Assembly: GCF_029542085.1 (NCBI RefSeq)
Contig: NZ_CP107036.1
Span: forward strand, 4,960,001-5,024,000
Source of the DNA: Sphingobacterium sp. ML3W
GTDB lineage: Bacteria; Bacteroidota; Bacteroidia; Sphingobacteriales; Sphingobacteriaceae
Direction: 5' to 3'
DNA: 64,000 nt
Positions 32,943 through 41,878 of this stretch are shown in pieces. Under the pieces are notes generated by a model, which saw nothing but the letters and a program-made list of their open reading frames with translations, ran no database searches and was not told the DNA's origin. A program made the position numbers and the translations under genes. Positions within the stretch are counted from its first letter, which is position 1; every line of letters begins with the position of its first letter.

Positions 32943-34412
32943 ATGAAAAAATATATCCGTATAACATTTTTACTCATTCTCGGGAGTATAGTATTCCAGA
33001 GTTGTACTAAAGATTTTGTAGAAAAGAATACCGATCCCAATAAAGTTTCTGCGGTAGCACCGCAAAGCTTGATTGCACCAGCTTTGGTAAATGTGTTGAG
33101 TACTAATCTATCTCGTAATTTAAGGATCAATAACGAATTGATGCAGGTTACAGTCACAATAAATGATAATTTGGAAATCCAGCGCTATGAGATCCGACCA
33201 TCGGAATCGGAATCAAGTTGGTCTGGCTGGTATGTGCAACTGACGAATATTAGAGATATATATCAGAGAGCTAACGACGCAAAGCAGGTCGGTTATCAGA
33301 CTTATATGGGCATTTCCTTGGTCATGGATGCATGGGTAAGTTCCCTGATCACCGACATGTATGGTGATGTGCCGTATTTCGATAGTAATAAAGGTTTTTC
33401 CGAAGGTAATCTTACGCCTAAATTTGATAAACAGGAGGATATCTACAAGGATATTTTCCGAAAACTAGAGGAAGCCAATGCCTTATTGAAAGAAAATGTT
33501 TTGGTAGAGTCGGCCAATACCGCCATGGATCCAATTTATAATTCAGATGCTACAAAATGGCGAAAATTTGGTAACTCTCTGTATTTAAGGCTGTTATTGC
33601 GGGTTTCGAGTAAAACTGAAAGTAATGCTGTCGCCAAGATCAAAGAAATATTAGAGACTAATGTAGCGGAATATCCGATTATGCAAAGTAATGCCGAGAC
33701 AGCAGCTTTGTATTACACCAATGTACAGCCATATATGAATCCCAATTATAATGTGCGCGATATTGATTTTAATGGCACGAGGGGATATTCTGAATTTTTT
33801 ATTAACAATTTGATGGACCTTGGCGATCCTCGATTAAAGATCTGGGCTACTGAAGCTACCCTTGGTGTCTATGGCGGTATGCAGTCCGGTTATGCTCGGG
33901 GAAATGTTCCTGAACGTCAATCTACGCTCCTTGCAGCACTAAAGTCCGATGCGCACATGGGTAATATTATGAATTATGCTGAATTGCAGTTTATTATCGC
34001 CGAATGTGGTATCCGAGGCTATGCGAATGTCGATGCTTCAGCCGCAAATTTGAAAGGAGTAAACGCAGCTATGGAATTTTGGGGAACAACAGCGCCAGCA
34101 ACTTATCTAACAAATCCAAAAGTAGCTTTTTCTAACACTGACCCCGAAACTGAAAAACTGAAAAAAGTGCATCTGCAAAAATACTATGCCATGATGTTTA
34201 CAGATTTTCAACAATGGTATGAGTATCGTAGAACACAGTTGTTGGATCTGTATAAGGGACCTGGTTTATTAAATAATGGGAAAATGCCAGTGAGATTAAA
34301 TTACCCAATTATTGTTCAGTCTCTTAATAGAGAGAATTACCAAGATGCGGTCAACCGTATGGGAGGGGATGGAATAAATGAAAAAATGTGGTGGCAACCT
34401 ACAATCAACTAG
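32943..34412 (+). CDS. SusD/RagB-like nutrient-binding outer membrane lipoprotein
   Basis: A 489-residue surface lipoprotein, partner of the SusC transporter 11 nt upstream. The lipobox FQSC ends the signal near residue 21. The region LVMDAWVSSLITDMYGDVPYFDS, the TPR-like helices and NYAELQFIIAECGIRGY are typical of the SusD-like_2 subgroup, as is QKYYAMMFTDFQQWYEYRRT. The substrate is not predictable. It forms the lid of the SusCD complex at the cell surface. Confidence 0.95.
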   Translation: MKKYIRITFLLILGSIVFQSCTKDFVEKNTDPNKVSAVAPQSLIAPALVNVLSTNLSRNLRINNELMQVTVTINDNLEIQRYEIRPSESESSWSGWYVQLTNIRDIYQRANDAKQVGYQTYMGISLVMDAWVSSLITDMYGDVPYFDSNKGFSEGNLTPKFDKQEDIYKDIFRKLEEANALLKENVLVESANTAMDPIYNSDATKWRKFGNSLYLRLLLRVSSKTESNAVAKIKEILETNVAEYPIMQSNAETAALYYTNVQPYMNPNYNVRDIDFNGTRGYSEFFINNLMDLGDPRLKIWATEATLGVYGGMQSGYARGNVPERQSTLLAALKSDAHMGNIMNYAELQFIIAECGIRGYANVDASAANLKGVNAAMEFWGTTAPATYLTNPKVAFSNTDPETEKLKKVHLQKYYAMMFTDFQQWYEYRRTQLLDLYKGPGLLNNGKMPVRLNYPIIVQSLNRENYQDAVNRMGGDGINEKMWWQPTIN

Positions 34413-34415
34413 TTT

Positions 34416-35675
34416 ATGAAAAAGTTAAAGATAGTAATGTGGGCTGCGTTGGCAATGTCAACGCTCCTAACAGGCTGTAAAGAGGATATCAATGAGGCTA
34501 TCGGAGAATTAAATCCTGAAATATCATTATATACATTACGTAGTCTTCACAAGAATACGGATTTGCAGCTTAACGAATCCAATGCACTAGGCGCCAAGTA
34601 TGTTAAAGCGCTCGTGGTCTCACGTGCGGAGAATAAGAATCTGCCCGAAAATACCATTGCTGTTCAGAATATCTGGCGAAATCAACGTAGGGGAATATTG
34701 GTTGAAGTCACTGATGCCTCAAGCTTTAAATTTGGTGATTCTGTTCAGATTAATATTGATGGTGCAAAATTGGTCAAAAAATCTGGTCTAATGGTTTTAT
34801 CATCCGTTAATAACCAACAGGTCAATGTCTTTGCCTCGAATAGGAATGTTGCCCCGCTAGCCATATCGGTCGCTAACCTTAAAGCGAAATTCGATGAGTT
34901 TGAATCAACTTACATCGATGTTACGGCTGATGTTGAGCCGGAGCCTGCAACTGGAACAGCCTTAAAAGGCGATAAGATCTTGATGGATGGGGATAAAAAT
35001 GAGATTACCTTGCATACAGAGGATGAAGCAACATTTGCGGCGCAGTCTATTGCTCCAAGTGCCTCTTTCAGAGGAGTTGCATTCAGAGAGGGGGATAAGC
35101 TGCAGATCCGAATGCAAGACTATTCCGATATGGCTTATGCGAGTGGTAAATTATATGCCGGATGGCCGGAGACCTTTGAGGCATTAGATGCAAGCGTGAA
35201 AGGGAGCTACGATATGGGAGAAAAGAACGATGTACCTTTTTCAACTGGGCAATGGAAACTATATCAGGCTATTCTAGGAACCACGGCTGGTCGTGATCGG
35301 ATTGTTTCGGGTAAAAATGCGATACGTATGCAACAAAACTTAAGTGTAGATGGCTATGTACAAATGAATTTTGATGTGCAAAATGGTGCTTCAAAAGTGA
35401 CACTTTGGTATGGCTCATATTATACGGATCGGTCATGCACGTTTAAGCTGGAATATTCTACCGATGAGGGCGCGACTTGGAAGCAAACAGGTGAATCCAT
35501 TGCAGACGCCCACCCAACTTCGCAGAGTCTGAATTCAAAGCAGGCTGTATTTTTAATGAATATTCAGGGTGCTGTTCGTTTCAGGGTTACCAAGCTTGGC
35601 TTGGGTACAAGCAACAATGTCATTAACAATGGAAGACTAGGTCTGGATGATATTGCGATCTATAAGAGTTATTAG
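34416..35675 (+). CDS. DUF5689 domain lipoprotein
   Basis: A 419-residue surface lipoprotein. Signal and lipobox LTGC occur near residue 21. A DUF5689-like beta domain fills about residues 35-245, followed by a jelly-roll-like C-terminal region (about 255-415; VTLWYGSYYTDRSCTFKLEYSTDEGATWK, RLGLDDIAIYKSY). DUF5689 proteins recur as third members of SusCD operons and are thought to bind substrate at the surface. No hydrolase, nuclease or phosphatase follows, so the operon seems to be an uptake module only. It ends in a hairpin at 35695-35728. Confidence 0.87.
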   Translation: MKKLKIVMWAALAMSTLLTGCKEDINEAIGELNPEISLYTLRSLHKNTDLQLNESNALGAKYVKALVVSRAENKNLPENTIAVQNIWRNQRRGILVEVTDASSFKFGDSVQINIDGAKLVKKSGLMVLSSVNNQQVNVFASNRNVAPLAISVANLKAKFDEFESTYIDVTADVEPEPATGTALKGDKILMDGDKNEITLHTEDEATFAAQSIAPSASFRGVAFREGDKLQIRMQDYSDMAYASGKLYAGWPETFEALDASVKGSYDMGEKNDVPFSTGQWKLYQAILGTTAGRDRIVSGKNAIRMQQNLSVDGYVQMNFDVQNGASKVTLWYGSYYTDRSCTFKLEYSTDEGATWKQTGESIADAHPTSQSLNSKQAVFLMNIQGAVRFRVTKLGLGTSNNVINNGRLGLDDIAIYKSY

Positions 35676-35694
35676 ATTGAACGATTGATGATGT

Positions 35695-35730
35695 AAAGCC
35701 CTGTGTAGTTAAGACTCCACAAGGCTTTCT
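35695..35730 (+). terminator. Terminator of the SusCD-DUF5689 operon
   Basis: AAAGCC-TGTG / CACA-GGCTTT stem with an 11-nt loop region and small internal mismatches, followed by a T-containing tail. Confidence 0.65.
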
Positions 35731-35801
35731 GTTGTTGGCATATATTTTCTAAACTCCTCAGAAAAAATCGTTATCTTCATCATAACTATAAACGAAGACT
35801 T

Positions 35802-36482
35802 ATGAACTTAACAGACTTAGTTACAGGAGGAGTTGGCTCGAAAGCAATAGAAGCCATTTCTAAAATGACAGGCGTCAGTGAATCCAAAGCAAAATGGATT
35901 GTGGCAGCGGCTGTTCCTTTAATGATTGCAGCATTGAACTACAATGCCAAAAACAAAGGTCAATCGGAAAACATCGACAAAGCGATCGATCAACATAGTG
36001 GTGGAGGTATCTTCGATAAGATAGGTGATTTACTTGGTCAGGGCGGATCGGACGACGGAAACAAGATTGTCAACCATATGTTTGGGCAAAATACAGAGGT
36101 GGTGACACAGAATATTGCCGATAAAGCTGGTATCAGTTCAGCGCAGGTAACAGGTGTTTTAGCAACTTTAGCGCCTATTGTCATGAGTTATTTAGGGCAA
36201 CAAAAACAGGCATCCAGTGGCGGTGGTATTGGTGATTTAATTGGATCTGTTTTAGGTGGTGGCGGACAGCAGGGTGCCGGTGGTGGTATGCTAGGAGGGA
36301 TCCTCGGTTCATTTCTAGGTGGTGGACAGGAAGAGCCTGAACAAGAAACACAACAGGCTTCCACAGGCGGTAGTATGACTGATATGTTGGGCGGTTTGGC
36401 CGGTAGCTTCTTTGATAAAAGCAACGATGGTCAATCCAAAGGAAACATCCTTGACTCAATCGCAGGAATGTTTGCGAAATAA
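35802..36482 (+). CDS. DUF937 domain protein
   Basis: A 226-residue DUF937 (YidB-like) protein of unknown function. The family core covers about residues 1-135: ISKMTGVSESKAKWIVAAAVPLMIAAL and NIADKAGISSAQVTGVLATLAPIVMSYLG are typical helix pairs. The rest is a Gly/Gln-rich linker with repeated LGGxLGxxLGG-like motifs (SVLGGGGQQGAGGGML, GSFLGGGQEEPEQE) and a final DMLGGLAGSF helix. No signal peptide is seen. It is a single gene that ends at a 52-nt perfect palindrome. Confidence 0.85.
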   Translation: MNLTDLVTGGVGSKAIEAISKMTGVSESKAKWIVAAAVPLMIAALNYNAKNKGQSENIDKAIDQHSGGGIFDKIGDLLGQGGSDDGNKIVNHMFGQNTEVVTQNIADKAGISSAQVTGVLATLAPIVMSYLGQQKQASSGGGIGDLIGSVLGGGGQQGAGGGMLGGILGSFLGGGQEEPEQETQQASTGGSMTDMLGGLAGSFFDKSNDGQSKGNILDSIAGMFAK

Positions 36483-36491
36483 AGCAATCTA

Positions 36492-36543
36492 ACAACATAA
36501 AAAAAGTCGGTAACTGATCAGTTACCGACTTTTTTTATGTTGT
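36492..36543. terminator. Perfect 52-nt palindrome acting as bidirectional terminator
   Basis: Twenty-six bases on each side of 36517/36518 are exact reverse complements with no spacer (core GTCGGTAACTGA / TCAGTTACCGAC flanked by seven A and seven T). It sits between the convergent DUF937 and trhO stops. Confidence 0.92.
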
Positions 36544-36549
36544 ATTGAA

Positions 36550-37536
36550 TTAATCTTCTACCGTTACTTTCGGTGGAAAGTTCTTATGTTTTCTCTTGCT
36601 GATTTTGTCTACGTTGACTGGTTGAGGTACCTTCACATAATATCCTGTGCCATCATACTCCCGTTTATTCGGACTTTCCTTACATGCTGCCGAACAACAA
36701 CCATCCATTTCCTGACCACACTCATCGCATTGTGTGAAATGTTCATTACACACAGGATTAGCGCAATTGATCATCTTGGTTGTCTGTTTGCCACAATTGA
36801 AACAGGTTGATACGACAGATGGATTGACCGAGTTAACGTCTACTGTGACACGATTGTCAAAGACATAACATTGTCCTTCGAAATCTTCACCACCTGCTTC
36901 TTTGCCATATTTAATGATTCCACCATGCAATTGGTAGACGTCCTCAAACCCCTCTTTTAACAATAGGGCAGAAGCTTTTTCACATTTGATCCCGCCTGTA
37001 CAGTAGGTTAATATTTTTTTTCCTCTATATTGTTCAAGCTCTTTGATTTTTTCTGGAAACTCGCGGAAGTTGTCAATGTCCAAAGTCACCGCATTTTTAA
37101 AGTGACCTACATTATGTTCGTAGTTTGAACGTACATCCAATACAACCACATCTTCCTGGTCTTTCATCGCCAAGAAATCTTTTGGCTCCAAATGCACACC
37201 TGTTTGGCGGTTTGGATCGATTTCTTTAGGGTCTCTCAGACCAGAGTGTACGATTTCAGCTTTATAGCGACAGTGCATTTTGATGAAAGAAGGTTCTTCA
37301 ACGTTATCGATTTTAAATTCTGTTTTGTTAAAACGACCATCCGCATAAATTGCATCCATATATTGCTGACAAGCCTCAGTAGTACCCGAAACGGTGCCAT
37401 TCAAGCCTTCATCAGCGACGATAATACGCCCTACTAAGTCAAGTGATTTACAAAATTCAAGGTGATCAGTAGCAAACTGTTCTGCGTTTTCGATAGGGCT
37501 GTAACAATAGTACAGCAATGTTTGATATTGTGTCAT
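36550..37536 (-). CDS. trhO: tRNA uridine(34) hydroxylase (TrhO, rhodanese family)
   Basis: TrhO (YceA) makes 5-hydroxyuridine at tRNA position 34 in a prephenate-independent, oxygen-using route. The 328-residue protein has the N-terminal UPF0176 domain (TLLYYCYSPIENAEQFA, DEGLNGTVSG), a rhodanese domain with catalytic Cys in TYCTGGIKCEKA, and a C-terminal Zn-ribbon-like region with CFNCGKQ, CANPVCN, CDECGQEMDGCCSAAC. An ATG 9 nt upstream is also possible. Two tandem -7 boxes lie upstream. Confidence 0.94.
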   Translation of the reverse strand: MTQYQTLLYYCYSPIENAEQFATDHLEFCKSLDLVGRIIVADEGLNGTVSGTTEACQQYMDAIYADGRFNKTEFKIDNVEEPSFIKMHCRYKAEIVHSGLRDPKEIDPNRQTGVHLEPKDFLAMKDQEDVVVLDVRSNYEHNVGHFKNAVTLDIDNFREFPEKIKELEQYRGKKILTYCTGGIKCEKASALLLKEGFEDVYQLHGGIIKYGKEAGGEDFEGQCYVFDNRVTVDVNSVNPSVVSTCFNCGKQTTKMINCANPVCNEHFTQCDECGQEMDGCCSAACKESPNKREYDGTGYYVKVPQPVNVDKISKRKHKNFPPKVTVED

Positions 37537-37572
37537 GATATTCATTGATACCGCTGCAAACGGCGTTTAATG

Positions 37573-37597
37573 CAAAAATAAATTCACTGCAAAGCTA
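37573..37597 (-). promoter_or_regulatory. Tandem -7 boxes of trhO
   Basis: On the minus strand TAGCTTTG (37590-37597) and TATTTTTG (37573-37580), 17 nt apart. Either may be used. Confidence 0.5.
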
Positions 37598-37630
37598 CGA
37601 AAAATAATAAATGGAAGGAAATGACCTTCG

Positions 37631-37846
37631 TCACCTTTTCTTCAAAGGTTCCAGAAGATACTCCAAGCCGTTTAGTTTGATCTCATAAAGTGTGGCCAGT
37701 TGCTGACCTAATTTGCCTTTAGGGAACCCTTTTTGATTGTACCAGACCAAATAAGGCTCCGGAAGATTGCATAACGTGTAGCCTTGATATTTGCCGAAAG
37801 GCATTTTAACTGTTACAAGTTCAGTGAGGATTTCAGGATTTAGCAT
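37631..37846 (-). CDS. DUF3820 family protein
   Basis: A 71-residue DUF3820 protein (a putative quorum-sensing-regulated virulence-factor family). The motif MPFGKYQGYTLCNLPEPYLVW matches the family core, followed by KGFPKGKLGQQL. In other bacteria the same motif occurs near exonuclease domains. Function is unknown. Its ATG overlaps the previous stop in a TAATG junction, so it is coupled to the glycosyltransferase operon even though it lacks an obvious role in glycan synthesis. Confidence 0.88.
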   Translation of the reverse strand: MLNPEILTELVTVKMPFGKYQGYTLCNLPEPYLVWYNQKGFPKGKLGQQLATLYEIKLNGLEYLLEPLKKR

Positions 37847-38601
37847 TAGTCTTTGGGTTTTCCGTAATTGATGCGGTACCAGATCGCTTTTAAAGTGATA
37901 ATCCCATGATTGAATAAATTGGGAATGGTGCCGTAATAGTGTTTGAAGATAGCGAAGCGTTCTTTTAGCGACTCCTTATGTTTCTGTTTTGACATCCCGC
38001 CCACGAGATAGCGAGCTACATATTGATGCGCATTAACAGATTTATTTGCCTTTTTAGCACAGCGAATGACCCAATCTATATCAGCGCATAGTTTGTAATT
38101 GAGATCATACGGTTCTGCAATACTCCGTTTGATGTAGATGGCCTGGTGACAGATATTCATGCCATAACGAAAACTCTTCCAGTCAAAACTTGCAGGTACC
38201 TTATGTCTTCGTTCACCAATAAAAGCCCTATTGTCATCTATCAGTATCGTTTCACCATAGAGGATATCGGCTCCATCACTGAGCTTCGCTAGGTTTTCGA
38301 TGCTATTGAGATCGTATATTTCATCACCGGAATTCAAAAAGAGAACATAGTCACCTGTAGCCAAAGCAAGGCCTTTGTTCATCGCATCGTAAATTCCTTT
38401 GTCTTTTTCAGATAATAAGGCCGCAATTTTATCCTGATATTTTTGAATAATGGCTAAAGTGCCATCGGATGATTCCCCGTCAATGACGATATATTCAATA
38501 TTGTCATAAGTCTGGTTAACAACAGATGTGATGGTATGCTCAATATCCCGCACATTATTGTAAACGACAGTGATGATTGAAAATTTTGGATGAGCAGACA
38601 T
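37846..38601 (-). CDS. Glycosyltransferase family 2
   Basis: A 251-residue GT-A glycosyltransferase. N-terminal IITVVYNNVRDIEHTITSV and YIVIDGESSDGTLAII mark the nucleotide-sugar site, DKGIYDAMNKGLALATGDYVLFLNSGDE contains the metal-binding acidic motif, and CHQAIYIKR follows. It resembles WcaA/putative colanic-acid transferases. No membrane helix is seen, so it acts at the cytoplasmic face. It is the fifth gene of a tightly packed operon; donor and acceptor are unknown. Confidence 0.92.
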   Translation of the reverse strand: MSAHPKFSIITVVYNNVRDIEHTITSVVNQTYDNIEYIVIDGESSDGTLAIIQKYQDKIAALLSEKDKGIYDAMNKGLALATGDYVLFLNSGDEIYDLNSIENLAKLSDGADILYGETILIDDNRAFIGERRHKVPASFDWKSFRYGMNICHQAIYIKRSIAEPYDLNYKLCADIDWVIRCAKKANKSVNAHQYVARYLVGGMSKQKHKESLKERFAIFKHYYGTIPNLFNHGIITLKAIWYRINYGKPKD

Positions 38602-38603
38602 GT

Positions 38604-39518
38604 CTATTTATTGAATTTGTTAATTTTTTTCTTGAGGAATCGGATGCCCCGATTGAATAAAGAACCTTTCCGATGTGCGTAGAAATATTTGATAGCTTCA
38701 TACCCTTGTACATTCTCCGCTATTTCGGTAGGGAAAGAATGTACAGGATGATCTGCTAAAGTGACCTGATAGGTTGATTCCGCAGCTGTATGAGTGCCCG
38801 AACCATCGTTACCGATATTCTGTGTCATCGAATTCCTCGGATACAAAACTAGTCCATTTTTTTTGAATACCGAAGCGTACCAACGTATTGCCCAGGAGTT
38901 GATCTTTCCAGTGCGGAGCTCCTGTACCTGCTTCCAAAAGTTCTCTTTTCCTTCAATACTGAACTGATGAATCTGTTCCTCCGAAAAATCGGAAACAAGC
39001 TCATCGATGTTTGGGTTGAAATGTTGCCATGCACGATCCCATGTTGCCCAACCCCAGCTATTGGCGACCCGAAAGAAAAACGTTTCAGGAAGCTCATTCA
39101 GGTTTTTTACCGGGTATCCGTAGCCACTGATCTGCATCACCTGTTCGTCCTCTTTATAGCGTTCTAGTGCTTTATTAAAGTAATCGAGGGCAAATTCCGA
39201 TGTTTCAAGATCATCTTCTAAGACTATAATCTGCCCATGTTCATGCACGACTTTGGTAACACCGTCGATGACATTTGCCGCTAGGCCCCAATTTTTGTTC
39301 CGTTCGACAATTTTGATCTGTTTAAAATACCATGGCTTTTTTATAATCCTACGTACCTCTTCTACAGCCTCAATCGCGCGCTCATCTTTTGCCGCATCCG
39401 AATAAATATAGAGAATGGTCTGGTCGGCATACTTGTTTTTCTCAAGTGATGCAAGTGTCTTTAGCGTATGCGCTGGACGATTATACACAAAGAGTAGAAC
39501 TGGAGCAAGACTGTTCAT
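38604..39518 (-). CDS. GT-A type glycosyltransferase (sugar-transferase-like)
   Basis: A 304-residue putative glycosyltransferase with the start PVLLFVYNRPAHTLKTLASL, an IYSDAAKDE nucleotide-site motif, NWGLAANVIDGV and the DxD-like IIVLEDDLETS metal site. The segment ANSWGWATWDRAWQHF is typical of this subfamily, whose members may act on O-antigen or capsule. No transmembrane helices are seen. It sits 3 nt after the previous gene and 2 nt before the next. Confidence 0.85.
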   Translation of the reverse strand: MNSLAPVLLFVYNRPAHTLKTLASLEKNKYADQTILYIYSDAAKDERAIEAVEEVRRIIKKPWYFKQIKIVERNKNWGLAANVIDGVTKVVHEHGQIIVLEDDLETSEFALDYFNKALERYKEDEQVMQISGYGYPVKNLNELPETFFFRVANSWGWATWDRAWQHFNPNIDELVSDFSEEQIHQFSIEGKENFWKQVQELRTGKINSWAIRWYASVFKKNGLVLYPRNSMTQNIGNDGSGTHTAAESTYQVTLADHPVHSFPTEIAENVQGYEAIKYFYAHRKGSLFNRGIRFLKKKINKFNK

Positions 39519-39521
39519 CTA

Positions 39522-40394
39522 TCAAAAAATTTTGTTAAAAGCTTTTTTATTAGCCTGGCGGGTATCACGGACTTCTATGGTCTTACCCAATAGTCTAAAA
39601 GCAATATTGAAGTAACTTCTTGTTTCAAAAATACGACCTTTACCTAAAGAAGATAGCATTTTCTTTACGCTCGCTAGTATAGCCATTGAGAAAGCCTTTG
39701 TAAACGTATAATTGATATTGCAATATTCGGTCAGATGATAGACAAATTCACTCTTTAGAAAAGCTTTGCGATCTACTTGGCGCTGCTGTCTGTCGTGATA
39801 AGCCTTGGCATCTTCGGCCAATACAAAGTTCAATCCGTAATAATGGATGCGGTTGGCATAATCTTTATCTTCTCCATAATGGAAGAAAATTGGAGAAAAA
39901 CCGCCGACTTTTTTGATGACCGCTTTTGGTATCAACCAAAAAGCAGCATTGACGAATGAGCAGGTTCGATACGAATTTTCGAGCTGCGTATGCTTCGTAT
40001 AAACTGAGAACCCATGGTCGAGTTTTTCCTCCGTGCCATCGTAGTGGATAGGGGAAACAATTCCAATGTTTATGGTATTTACCTTGATCAGGTTGGCGAT
40101 GCAGTTCTGATCTATCCAAGCGTCTTGATTGACCAAAAAGGTGTAGTCATAATCTTCTTCTAGGGCGATGGCCAACCCCATGTTGTTAGCCTTTCCAAAA
40201 CCGAGGTTTTCGGAGCTTTCTATCAGTCTGACAGCAGGATAAGTTTCTTTGATGATACGGGTAGTATGATCCCTTGAGTTATTATCTATAACAAGGATAT
40301 CCGTTTGATGGCTTGATGCCAATAAACTGGGCAAACATTTGTGAATCCAAGGTTCAAAATTATAAGAAACGATTATGGTGAGAATCTTGGCCAT
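39522..40394 (-). CDS. Rhamnosyltransferase-like glycosyltransferase family 2
   Basis: A 290-residue GT2 enzyme. LTIIVSYNFEPWIHKCLPSL, ILVIDNNSRDHTTRII and NLGFGKANNMGLAIA are the family's N-terminal motifs. FLVNQDAWID carries the acidic metal site, and FFHYGEDKDYANRIHYYGL the catalytic-base region seen in rhamnosyltransferase-type enzymes. A hydrophobic patch occurs near the C-terminus. It begins immediately after the flippase stop with no gap, so the two are co-translated. Confidence 0.92.
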   Translation of the reverse strand: MAKILTIIVSYNFEPWIHKCLPSLLASSHQTDILVIDNNSRDHTTRIIKETYPAVRLIESSENLGFGKANNMGLAIALEEDYDYTFLVNQDAWIDQNCIANLIKVNTINIGIVSPIHYDGTEEKLDHGFSVYTKHTQLENSYRTCSFVNAAFWLIPKAVIKKVGGFSPIFFHYGEDKDYANRIHYYGLNFVLAEDAKAYHDRQQRQVDRKAFLKSEFVYHLTEYCNINYTFTKAFSMAILASVKKMLSSLGKGRIFETRSYFNIAFRLLGKTIEVRDTRQANKKAFNKIF

Positions 40395-41855
40395 CTATTT
40401 TTTTCGGATAACTGTGATGAAATAGCTGAATAACTCAAGCAGAATGCTTGGCTTAAAAATTCTATTGACGATAATATATGCACATACAGCGACAGCAACA
40501 GTACTAGCAAACCGAAGGTAGAGGTTGGCAATAGATGCAGTGGCGTAGTGTGCTGCTAAACAGCTGATACCTGCTAATACAGCATACGAAAAAACATCCT
40601 GAATCAGATAGCTGAATGAATAGGTCATATAGGGTTTGGCCGAAGCGTACCAGACAAATATCCATAGGGCATTTAATCCGGAGGTTAAAGCGATGAGCAT
40701 TTCAATGCCAAGCGATTTGCCAAAGACTAAAATAGCTATTTGAAGTAAACCAAAAACGACGATATTTCGCATATAGATCTGAGATTTGCCCTTGCTGATA
40801 ATCAAGCTGGAGAAGACATTGCTTACAGAATCGAAAGCCGCGCCAATACAGAAAATTTGAAGAAAGATAGCACTTTGTTGCCATTTTTCGGTTATCGTAA
40901 TCGTAATGAAGTCTTGTGCCACTGTGGTTAAACCAAATAACATTGGAAAAGCCAAAAAAGCCGTAAAGGAGATGAGCTTGCGGAATACACGAACCTGCCT
41001 GTCCTTATCGTCTTCTATCTCACGTAGGATAGGTTGTGTGACGTTATTAACCATATTGGTTAAAATAGACTGAGCCATTTGGCTCCATTTATTTGGTTGA
41101 ACAGTATATCCTAGTTCTTCGGTTGTATAATGTTTTCCCAAAATTGCAGCATATATGTTTTTATTGATATTGATAAAAATATTGGTAACCAGTATTTTAC
41201 TGCTAAACCCTAGAATATCGCGGATAGGACTGAAATCAAAGGTAAATGAGGGTTTGAATTTGGAGAAATACCAAAAGCCAAGCATATTAAAACCGCTATA
41301 AGAAACGATTTGAACGGCAAATGCCCAATAGGCATAACCTTTATAGGCTAAATATATACCAATTGTATTTGATAAGATAAGAGCCAAAGTCCCGGTGATC
41401 ACTCTTTCCTTGATCTTTAAATTACGGAAAAGGTAGGCGTTATGTGCAATCCCGAAACTTCCTAACCAGAAGGACAGAAAGGTAAATCGACTGAGTTCAA
41501 CAAGTACAGGTTGATTGTAGTAAAGGGCAATCAGCGGAGCTGAAAAGAATAATACAATATAAATAAATGTACCTATTCCGACGCTTGTCCAGAATACAGC
41601 ATTGTAGTCTTTATGCTGAACTTCTTTTTTATTGACAATCCCATACACAAATCCGCTCTCTTGAAATGCTGAGGCAAGAACAGAGAATATGGTAATCATG
41701 GCTACTAAACCGTAATCTTCTGCTGTTAGTTTACGATTTAGTAGAATACCGAAGCCGAAGCCCAAAAACTGCTGAATAATGCTGGCCATGCCACCCCACA
41801 GCAGTCCTTTTGTTGTTTTTGATTTTAAAGAGTCATTTTCCGTTTGCGATGACAT
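40395..41855 (-). CDS. Wzx-type polysaccharide flippase
   Basis: A 486-residue MOP-superfamily flippase (WzxC-like) with 12-14 predicted transmembrane helices. The N-terminal TTKGLLWGGMASIIQQFLGFGFGILLNRKL and LVAMITIFSVLASAFQESGF are typical. It should move lipid-linked oligosaccharide across the inner membrane for O-antigen or exopolysaccharide assembly. Its position with three glycosyltransferases supports this. No Wzy polymerase is recognised in the operon, which may therefore be a partial pathway. Confidence 0.92.
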   Translation of the reverse strand: MSSQTENDSLKSKTTKGLLWGGMASIIQQFLGFGFGILLNRKLTAEDYGLVAMITIFSVLASAFQESGFVYGIVNKKEVQHKDYNAVFWTSVGIGTFIYIVLFFSAPLIALYYNQPVLVELSRFTFLSFWLGSFGIAHNAYLFRNLKIKERVITGTLALILSNTIGIYLAYKGYAYWAFAVQIVSYSGFNMLGFWYFSKFKPSFTFDFSPIRDILGFSSKILVTNIFININKNIYAAILGKHYTTEELGYTVQPNKWSQMAQSILTNMVNNVTQPILREIEDDKDRQVRVFRKLISFTAFLAFPMLFGLTTVAQDFITITITEKWQQSAIFLQIFCIGAAFDSVSNVFSSLIISKGKSQIYMRNIVVFGLLQIAILVFGKSLGIEMLIALTSGLNALWIFVWYASAKPYMTYSFSYLIQDVFSYAVLAGISCLAAHYATASIANLYLRFASTVAVAVCAYIIVNRIFKPSILLELFSYFITVIRKK

Positions 41856-41878
41856 GCTAAATTAAATGAGCGGCAATA

